A stretch of DNA of 64,000 nucleotides from Chitinophagaceae bacterium (GTDB taxonomy: Bacteria; Bacteroidota; Bacteroidia; Chitinophagales; Chitinophagaceae). How positions within the stretch are numbered: the first letter of the stretch is position 1; the number at the start of each line of letters is the position of its first letter. Below the pieces are notes generated by a model. The model saw nothing but the letters and a program-made list of their open reading frames with translations, was not told the origin of the DNA and did no database searches. The stretch spans positions 62,001 through 126,000 of the forward strand of contig JADJYK010000003.1 in NCBI GenBank assembly GCA_016719815.1, read 5' to 3'. The translations under genes were made by a program, and so were the position numbers. Below are positions 58,221-64,000 of this stretch, one piece after another.

Positions 58221-58597
58221 CTTTCCAATAATCGTTGTACTTCCACGGCCTCCCGCAATTTTCCTTTAGGCACCGGCACTTGTATGGAGACTCTTCTATT
58301 CAAATCACTGTCATTGCAAATACATAAAATATTCATTTCTCCTGCATCACGGATATCCACCCGTCTTCTTTCCTTTCCAGAAACCGAAATAGATAACCGT
58401 TCATCGTTAATCATCACTTCCGAGGGGCCGATTGTCACTACTGCCATTTCTTTTTTCCCATTACTTCTTAGTTTGTATAAAAGACCAGCTATCCAGCCTT
58501 TCTTTCTTGCCTGCCACAGCCTGAATTGCCGCCATTCTTCTGGCAAATACACCCATCTGGCTATCATATTTTCGGCCCTTATTTTAGTTTCTTGCAT
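58217..58597 (-). CDS. Hypothetical protein, 126 residues
   Basis: It starts at the ATG at 58597 with MQETKIRAENMIARWVYLPE, has no signal peptide, and is basic in the first half (EEWRQFRLWQARKKGWIAGL) and beta-rich in the second (EMAVVTIGPSEVMINDERLS, VDIRDAGEMNILCICNDSDL, VSIQVPVPKGKLREAVEVQR). An upstream in-frame ATG at 58669 would overlap the divergent neighbour, so the shorter form is preferred. No family recognised. Divergent from the next gene with a 30-base gap, and its 3' end overlaps the CCG gene by 4 bases. Confidence 0.65.
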   Translation of the reverse strand: MQETKIRAENMIARWVYLPEEWRQFRLWQARKKGWIAGLLYKLRSNGKKEMAVVTIGPSEVMINDERLSISVSGKERRRVDIRDAGEMNILCICNDSDLNRRVSIQVPVPKGKLREAVEVQRLLES

Positions 58598-58627
58598 CAG
58601 GATAATATTTGGTTGTAAATTAGCGGC

Positions 58628-59146
58628 ATGAATCTTGAATACAAATACCTTCTTGACGGTAATTTTCATCCTGACTCAAAAGTGTGGGTGTACCAGAGTA
58701 ACCGCATTTTTTCTATGGGCGAAGCCCTTGAAATTGAAGACCTGCTGAAAGATTTCATCAGTAAATGGACAAGTCATGGTGCCACCGTAAAAGGTGAAGC
58801 TCATCTGTTTTTTGGCCAGTTTATTGTTTTAATAGCTGATGAAACTGCCACCACCGTTGGCGGTTGCAGTACCGATTCCTCAGTACGGATGATTAAAGGA
58901 ATTGAAAAACGCTATGCTGTGAATATGTTTGACCGCACTACTTTAGCCTTTGTTGTTAAGGATAAAGTTCAAATGCTGCCCATGCAGCAATTGCAGTATG
59001 CTGTTGATAATGGTTTTATAAATGACATTACGCTGCATTTCAACAACCTTGTTGCAACAAAAAAAGAATTAGTAAACAACTGGATTGTACCGCTGAAAGA
59101 TAGCTGGCTTGCAAAGAGAATTTCTTTTTTACAAGCCGTTAATTAA
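58628..59146 (+). CDS. Conserved Bacteroidota protein (often misnamed ABC transporter ATPase)
   Basis: The protein has 172 residues, MNLEYKYLLDGNFHPDSKVW onward, with WTSHGATVKGEAHLFFGQFI, VGGCSTDSSVRMIKGIEKRY and FVVKDKVQMLPMQQLQYAVD. I recognise it as a conserved soluble protein widespread in Bacteroidota. Databases sometimes label it ABC transporter ATPase, although no Walker A or B motif is present. Function unknown. It is followed by tRNA-Gly 38 bases later. Confidence 0.8.
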   Translation: MNLEYKYLLDGNFHPDSKVWVYQSNRIFSMGEALEIEDLLKDFISKWTSHGATVKGEAHLFFGQFIVLIADETATTVGGCSTDSSVRMIKGIEKRYAVNMFDRTTLAFVVKDKVQMLPMQQLQYAVDNGFINDITLHFNNLVATKKELVNNWIVPLKDSWLAKRISFLQAVN

Positions 59147-59184
59147 CTTTATAACGTCAGATCGGGATGGTCAGACAAACATTA

Positions 59185-59257
59185 GCGGAAGTAGCTCACC
59201 TGGTAGAGCGACAGCTTCCCAAGCTGTAGGTAGCGGGTTCGAGTCCCGTCTTCCGCT
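59185..59257 (+). tRNA. tRNA-Gly (anticodon CCC)
   Basis: The 73-base cloverleaf is clear. Acceptor GCGGAAG pairs with CTTCCGC, the D arm is GCTC/GAGC, the anticodon stem is ACAGC/GCTGT with loop TTCCCAA (anticodon CCC), and the T arm is GCGGG-TTCGAGT-CCCGT with one wobble. The discriminator is T, and CCA is not encoded. Confidence 0.96.
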
Positions 59258-59264
59258 CTTCTCT

Positions 59265-60593
59265 CTATTTTAATTCTACCTGGATAATTGTATCTGTTTC
59301 ATCCGAGACAATTCCATCAAGATAAATAAATGTGCCTTCTGGTTGCTGTTTAAATTTTACTTCTTTGCCGGTTGCAAACAGTTTCGCATTACTGATTTTT
59401 TCTTTTAATTCTGGTATAAATAAAAACCCTGCCTGCTCTGGTTTATTCAAAATATGCAGATTTACAGTTTTCCCTTTCATAGTAACGACACCCCATTCTT
59501 TGGGCGGAATAACATTTCCTCTTGTCCCATATACTGTTTCACCGTTCTTCTCCATCCATTTTCCTAATGCAGCCAAGGTATCAATAAACTCCGGCTGTAT
59601 GGTGCCATCAGGCATGGGACCTACATTCAGCAAAAAATTGGCATTGTATCCTGCTGCTTTTACAAGATACTGAACCAGGTTCTTCACCGTTTTATAGCGC
59701 CTATCGGTAATATTATATCCCCAACTGTCATTCATTGTTTCGCAGGTTTCCATCGGAAGTTCCGAAACAGCAGCTCCGCCAAATCCTGTGGTGTTATGTC
59801 CCGGCAAGTCCTTTTCAAATGCCTGGAAATCTTCTCCGGGTAAGGGAGTCAAGTGGTGATTGTTACTGATTAAGCATTTAGGCTGAAGCGTATGAATTAG
59901 CTGATAGATTTCATTATAATGCCAGTTAACTTTCGACTTAAGGGCTTTGTCACTGTCGTTATCCAACTGATCCCAATGCCCGTCAAACCAAATGCCTGAG
60001 ATTTCACCATAGTTTGTCAGTATTTCTGTTAGCTGTGCTTTCATAAAACTGATATAACTTTCCCAATTACTTTTTTCTGTCCGGCCTGTTCCCTTTCCTG
60101 TTCGCCCGGTTTCATACTGGTAATCGCTCCGGAACCAATCCAACAGGGAATAATAACAAAACAGACGGATTCCTTGTTTGTGACATTCATCAGCAAGCAT
60201 CTTCAATACATCTTTTTCGTATGGTGTGTTTGTTATCTTCCAGTCCGATTGTTTGGTATCCCAGTTGCTGAAGCCATCATGATGGCGGGTTATAAACGTA
60301 ATGTATTTCATACCGGCAGATCTGGCAGCAGCCACCCATTTGGCAGCATTAAAGTTTTTTGGATTAAAAACATTTATTAATCGCCTGTAATCATTCACCT
60401 GTATATTCCTGTTGTTCATCACCCACTCACCATGCCCCAGCACACTGGATGCACCCCAATGTATAAACATCCCGAACTTATCATCCTGGAACTGCTTGCG
60501 ACTGGTAAAGTTTTCTTCTGTTGGCGTATAGGTTTGTGCAGTAAGTTGTACAGTTAACACTGTACTGGCGAGCAATACAAAAAGAAGTCTCAT
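59265..60593 (-). CDS. Alpha-L-fucosidase (GH29), exported
   Basis: This glycoside hydrolase removes terminal fucose. It has 442 residues with a signal peptide ending at VQLTAQTY. The (beta/alpha)8 barrel begins QFQDDKFGMFIHWGASSVLG, the GH29 signature. MKYITFITRHHDGFSNWDTK and GEISGIWFDGHWDQLDNDSD follow; Asp in WFDGHWD is the expected nucleophile. ETMNDSWGYNITDRRYKTVK is also typical. The C-terminal jelly roll is short. Its stop lies 7 bases from the tRNA. No lipobox or sorting domain, so periplasmic. Confidence 0.92.
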   Translation of the reverse strand: MRLLFVLLASTVLTVQLTAQTYTPTEENFTSRKQFQDDKFGMFIHWGASSVLGHGEWVMNNRNIQVNDYRRLINVFNPKNFNAAKWVAAARSAGMKYITFITRHHDGFSNWDTKQSDWKITNTPYEKDVLKMLADECHKQGIRLFCYYSLLDWFRSDYQYETGRTGKGTGRTEKSNWESYISFMKAQLTEILTNYGEISGIWFDGHWDQLDNDSDKALKSKVNWHYNEIYQLIHTLQPKCLISNNHHLTPLPGEDFQAFEKDLPGHNTTGFGGAAVSELPMETCETMNDSWGYNITDRRYKTVKNLVQYLVKAAGYNANFLLNVGPMPDGTIQPEFIDTLAALGKWMEKNGETVYGTRGNVIPPKEWGVVTMKGKTVNLHILNKPEQAGFLFIPELKEKISNAKLFATGKEVKFKQQPEGTFIYLDGIVSDETDTIIQVELK

Positions 60594-60649
60594 CTCCTGT
60601 TAATTTGTTACACAAGTTAAAACAGAAATTGATACACTGTTCCTAAACG

Positions 60650-63049
60650 TTACTTATTACTTTTTGGCAGAACGATTGAAGGTTTCCTCTTTGGAGTTTT
60701 TGTAAAGTTATACCCCAGGTTTATTCTGAAGTTCTTAGTTCTTGCATTATTGTAGCTGTACAACACAAAGTTTGATCCGTATGTATAATTAGAATTCTTC
60801 TGTGAAAAAGGATCTATCACATTCAGTGTAACGGAAAGCTTTTTCTGGAAGAACCTGCGCTGAATACCAATATTCATACTCCAGTTCCAACGGGCATACC
60901 CCTGTGGGTTGGCAAACCGGTTAAAGTTAAAGCTACCGGTAAAAAACGTCAGGTCATTAGGACTATAGGTACTATTGATATTTGAGGTAAAGGATCCCCC
61001 ATTCCGGTAACGATTCACAGTTTTATCAAAACTGCTATACTCATTAAATGTATAGCTGGCACTTATATTTGACCGTAGTTTTTTATTGATCGTCAGTCCG
61101 CCCCATGTACTTACTTCATACTCCTTACGGCCACTTATATTCTCCCAAGTTATCTGTGTTTTACCATCCGGAAGCAGCGTTCGTACCTGTCCAAAAACAT
61201 CTTCCACAATATTATGCCCAATCCCAAGATTGATATAATACTGGGTTTTCGTTCTGCCAATAATAAAATCGAAATTATGGGATGTGGCAGCTACCAGGTT
61301 TTCATTACCAAAACGGATATTGTAAGGGTCCCCAAAGTCGATAGCAGGATTAAGATGGTTGATACCCGGTCTGCTTATACTGCGCCGGTAAGCCATGGTA
61401 AGGCTCAGCTTATCTTTCCAGTTCCGGTTAATGTTTGCAAATGGCAGCCAGGTCCAGTATTTGTTCTTTACATCGCGGCCCTGATCGTACAATTCAAACC
61501 AGATTGCTGTTTGTTCAGCCGAAGAACCTATCGTAACACTGAAGTTCTCTTTTATTACCTGGCGGATTGATGCCCGGAAGTTTACTATCGTTTGATGAAA
61601 AGTAAATTCTCTGCTCAATTGCGGAGAATACACCATTTCCCCTTCCGGTTTCTTCAGGTAGCTGGCATCTGTATTCACATTACTGTTGCTCCTGTTATAA
61701 TATCCGCCTACTGACATAAATGTTTTCTTCTCATTCAGTGGATGGTTGTAATCAACGGTTACATTATGACCACTATTCCTGTTATCATTTACCTGCTTCT
61801 GGGTGGAGTCAATACCATTTGGCGTAAAATCAGGATAAAAATATTGCTGGAAAAAGTCCCTGTCCGACTTTGCAGGCGAAATATTTGAACTGGTGATGAT
61901 CTTAAACGACGCTCCTGGTTTTTTTCCCCTTCGCAAATATGTAAGCGATGCAGAAGGCGTATAACTGTTACCCGAACTGCTTATGGTTCTTTCACTAAGA
62001 CGGTAAATATCTCCAATGCGGTTAATATTTTTATATTCTGTAGTACTGATATTTTCATAATTGCTTTGGTTGTATTGCACCACAAAATTCAATGAGTTGA
62101 GTTTGTTAATGTCGTAATCCATATTCAGCCTGAAGTTGGGCCGCCAGCCCTTGTTCAGGTAGTTATTGACCGTATTGAAGTAGTTTGAAGAATCTTTGTA
62201 AATATTATTGCGGGTCGAGTAGCCCTCTCCTTCCAGACGGCTGTAACTAAGTCCGCCCATCAGATGGAGGGCAAACCCTTGCTTGCGGTATGTGTAGTTA
62301 CCGCTAATTGCTGTTTCGCCTCTTGTACCGGCAGATATATTCACCCTGCCACTTTTACCAACTTTTCCTTTCCTTGTTACGATATTAATTACCCCACCCT
62401 GTTCATTGGCATATTGTGGCGGAGGATTGGTCATTACTTCAATTTTCTCAATCGAACTGCCGGGCATTGATTCCAGCAAGTCCTGTAATTGCTGCATGTT
62501 CAGTACTACCGGTTTGTCATCAATCAGAATTTTGGGTTCTTTACCCCTTACAGTAATTTTTCCTCCTGGGTCTTTAGAAACAAGCGGCACATTGGTGAGC
62601 AAATCGCTGGCATTACTTCCGGCAGCAAGTGCCGATTCAGAAGCATTGAAAGTTATATTACCCTCCTTCGATTGTATCAGTGGTTTTTCGGCATACACAA
62701 TCACTTCGCCCAGTGTATCATTGGTTTTTGGCTTAAGTATCAAATCAGGCAGGTTGAAATCTGCTCTTTCCTTTCTGAAATTTATACTGTCAATTTCAAG
62801 TGACTGCAAACCCACATAACTCAGTTTGAGCTTATAAAATCCATAGGGAATATCGGATAGGTCAAATTCACCTTCTTTATCCGTCTGTGTTGTCTTTTTT
62901 TCCTGTGTAACAAAAGGGAGCAACTCAACAGTCACCCCTTCAAGCGGCTTCTTTCTTTCATCCGTCACATTACCAGACAATATCCCCTGGCCAGATGAAA
63001 ATACCGGAAAGAGAAACATAAAAAATACCAGGAATCTATATTCAGTCAA
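60650..63049 (-). CDS. Outer-membrane receptor-like barrel (CarboxypepD_reg + plug + OMP_b-brl_3)
   Basis: 799 residues. The signal peptide EYRFLVFFMFLFPVFSSGQG is followed by a carboxypeptidase-regulatory-like domain (SGNVTDERKKPLEGVTVELL). A TonB-plug-like domain comes next (SKDPGGKITVRGKEPKILID, SSIEKIEVMTNPPPQYANEQ, GGVINIVTRKG). A barrel of the OMP_b-brl_3 family completes it, ending FRINLGYNFTKTPKRKPSIV. The family is abundant in Bacteroidota. It lacks the classical TonB box and may be a peptide or unknown-solute receptor. Not adjacent to a SusD. Intact. Confidence 0.87.
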   Translation of the reverse strand: MTEYRFLVFFMFLFPVFSSGQGILSGNVTDERKKPLEGVTVELLPFVTQEKKTTQTDKEGEFDLSDIPYGFYKLKLSYVGLQSLEIDSINFRKERADFNLPDLILKPKTNDTLGEVIVYAEKPLIQSKEGNITFNASESALAAGSNASDLLTNVPLVSKDPGGKITVRGKEPKILIDDKPVVLNMQQLQDLLESMPGSSIEKIEVMTNPPPQYANEQGGVINIVTRKGKVGKSGRVNISAGTRGETAISGNYTYRKQGFALHLMGGLSYSRLEGEGYSTRNNIYKDSSNYFNTVNNYLNKGWRPNFRLNMDYDINKLNSLNFVVQYNQSNYENISTTEYKNINRIGDIYRLSERTISSSGNSYTPSASLTYLRRGKKPGASFKIITSSNISPAKSDRDFFQQYFYPDFTPNGIDSTQKQVNDNRNSGHNVTVDYNHPLNEKKTFMSVGGYYNRSNSNVNTDASYLKKPEGEMVYSPQLSREFTFHQTIVNFRASIRQVIKENFSVTIGSSAEQTAIWFELYDQGRDVKNKYWTWLPFANINRNWKDKLSLTMAYRRSISRPGINHLNPAIDFGDPYNIRFGNENLVAATSHNFDFIIGRTKTQYYINLGIGHNIVEDVFGQVRTLLPDGKTQITWENISGRKEYEVSTWGGLTINKKLRSNISASYTFNEYSSFDKTVNRYRNGGSFTSNINSTYSPNDLTFFTGSFNFNRFANPQGYARWNWSMNIGIQRRFFQKKLSVTLNVIDPFSQKNSNYTYGSNFVLYSYNNARTKNFRINLGYNFTKTPKRKPSIVLPKSNK

Positions 63050-63189
63050 AGTAAAATTTTTTGTGCGGTAAAGATAACCTCCGAAAAACTAACTATTTAG
63101 ACGGCAATTTATGAAATCACTTTTACGATGACAGGCGGTTATTTTTTAATTCTGAAACTGCCATACTGTCATAAATCAGCACTTAGCTT

Positions 63190-63197
63190 TATATTTG
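63190..63197 (+). promoter_or_regulatory. Putative Bacteroidota -7 promoter box for miaB
   Basis: TATATTTG, an exact TAnnTTTG match, sits 30 bases before the miaB ATG. Confidence 0.45.
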
Positions 63198-63227
63198 CAA
63201 CCTGTTTTCGCCCTTCAATATTGATTT

Positions 63228-64000
63228 ATGATTGATACTGTGACAGATAAGTTTTCGCAAAATAACAAGGATCTGCATGATGAATCCCGTCAAGGGGAAG
63301 CCTATGCTCCTTTTTCAAACGATCCAAACGAATACAAAAAGCGTTTTTTTATCGAAAGTTACGGCTGTGCAATGAATTTTGCCGACAGTGAAATCGTGGC
63401 ATCCATTCTTAATAAGGAAGGCTTTGGCGCAACCCGAAACATTGAAGAAGCCGATCTGATTTTTGTAAATACCTGCTCTATTCGTGAAAAAGCTGAACAA
63501 ACTGTTCGCAAGAGGCTTACAGAATTCAAAAAATTAAAGGCCAGGAAAAAAGGAATGCTGGTGGGTGTACTGGGATGTATGGCCGAAAGGCTGAAAGCAC
63601 AGTTCCTGGAAGAAGAAAAACTTGTTGATATTGTTGTAGGGCCCGATGCCTACCGGGCCTTGCCCGAACTGGTGGCCGAAGCGGAAGGTGGGCAGAAGGC
63701 TGTAAATGTGCTGTTGAGCCGCGAAGAAACCTATGCCGACATTTCGCCGGTGCGTCTTGATTCAAACGGTGTAAGTGCCTTCGTAAGTATTATGCGGGGA
63801 TGTAACAATATGTGTTCTTTCTGTGTGGTGCCTTTTACCCGTGGCCGGGAAAGAAGCCGCGATGCGGCAAGCATTGTGGCCGAATGCCGGGATGTATTTG
63901 AAAAAGGATACCGGGAAGTAACGTTGCTGGGGCAGAATGTGGATAGCTATTATCAAGCCCCCTTAAATTCCCCCGTAGGGGGAACTTTAGAGTCTCAAAG
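63228..64000 (+). CDS. miaB: tRNA-2-methylthio-N6-dimethylallyladenosine synthase (cut by window edge)
   Basis: This radical-SAM methylthiotransferase modifies A37 of tRNAs. The N-terminal MTTase domain has [40 protein letters not shown] and [20 protein letters not shown], whose three Cys bind the auxiliary [4Fe-4S] cluster. The radical-SAM motif is [20 protein letters not shown], with Cys spaced CxxxCxx[12 protein letters not shown] follows. Directly after NVDSYY the reading passes through a palindromic repeat ([15 protein letters not shown]), so far in frame. The remaining ~220 residues (radical-SAM end and TRAM) lie off the right edge. Confidence 0.95.
   Translation, partial: MIDTVTDKFSQNNKDLHDESRQGEAYAPFSNDPNEYKKRFFIESYGCAMNFADSEIVASILNKEGFGATRNIEEADLIFVNTCSIREKAEQTVRKRLTEFKKLKARKKGMLVGVLGCMAERLKAQFLEEEKLVDIVVGPDAYRALPELVAEAEGGQKAVNVLLSREETYADISPVRLDSNGVSAFVSIMRGCNNMCSFCVVPFTRGRERSRDAASIVAECRDVFEKGYREVTLLGQNVDSYYQAPLNSPVGGTLESQ
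63959..64000. repeat. Palindromic element inside miaB
   Basis: TTCCCCC and GGGGGAA form a perfect 7-base stem around GTA. On its left is CCTTAA and on its right CTTTAGAGTCTC. The layout matches the element next to dnaK at 29769-29817. The window ends within it. Confidence 0.6.

Noticed and set aside
58628..59146. ABC transporter ATPase
   Set aside because: Neither Walker A, Walker B nor the ABC signature can be found; the common database name appears to be an error.

Overview
The window looks like a chromosomal segment from a Bacteroidota bacterium, probably of the Chitinophagaceae. The evidence is Bacteroidota-style promoter boxes (TAnnTTTG) just upstream of several starts, a heparinase-like enzyme with a type IX secretion sorting tail, two TonB-dependent receptors plus an OMP_b-brl_3-type barrel, an OmpA protein with thrombospondin type 3 repeats, DUF4403 and DUF4395 proteins, and a near absence of recognisable Shine-Dalgarno sequences. 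There is no rRNA, prophage, CRISPR array or intact insertion sequence; one tRNA (Gly, anticodon CCC) is present.

Layout. 0-5.8 kb: panC end, a flippase-like membrane protein running into an RfaE2-type nucleotidyltransferase, ppk1-ppx (polyphosphate), panB. 5.8-19 kb: TonB receptor, ALDH7 dehydrogenase, OmpA/TSP3 protein, subtilisin-like protease, DinB protein, TMEM175-type channel, HAD phosphatase, M28 peptidase, and a Tat-exported gluconate-dehydrogenase-subunit-3-like protein with its GMC oxidoreductase. 19-30 kb is the accessory part: a methyltransferase, a periplasmic helical-repeat protein, a FadL-type porin bracketed by two copies of a 72-residue orphan gene and two copies of a non-coding repeat, a lipoprotein, the heparinase-like enzyme and long gene-poor gaps. 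30-43 kb: dnaK, a YdeI-like protein, DUF4403, GtrA, argS, TonB receptor, purC, lactonase, trhO. 43-52 kb: penicillin-acylase-like hydrolase, lemA plus an M48 protease, pcm, phosphohexomutase. 52-64 kb: two halves of an HdrD/CCG-type iron-sulfur system separated by five unrelated genes, conserved orphans, tRNA-Gly, an alpha-L-fucosidase, an outer-membrane barrel, and the start of miaB.

A dominant feature is breakage. About 17 otherwise conserved genes, including dnaK, argS, panB, purC and pcm, are split by single-base indels, mostly one-base losses in short A/T runs. Because housekeeping genes are hit and each reads through once one base is restored, I treat most as sequencing or assembly errors and annotate the genes across the breaks. 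purC also lacks a block of roughly 100 codons, and the OmpA-family gene probably lacks some tens of codons.

The most interesting biology is in small repeats: a palindromic element read in two different frames inside two proteins (DnaK tail and a YdeI-like protein); a second hairpin family, one copy in frame inside miaB and one just after dnaK; a second copy of the last ten codons of dnaK that differs only at synonymous third positions; and the paired orphan genes with their conserved upstream region.
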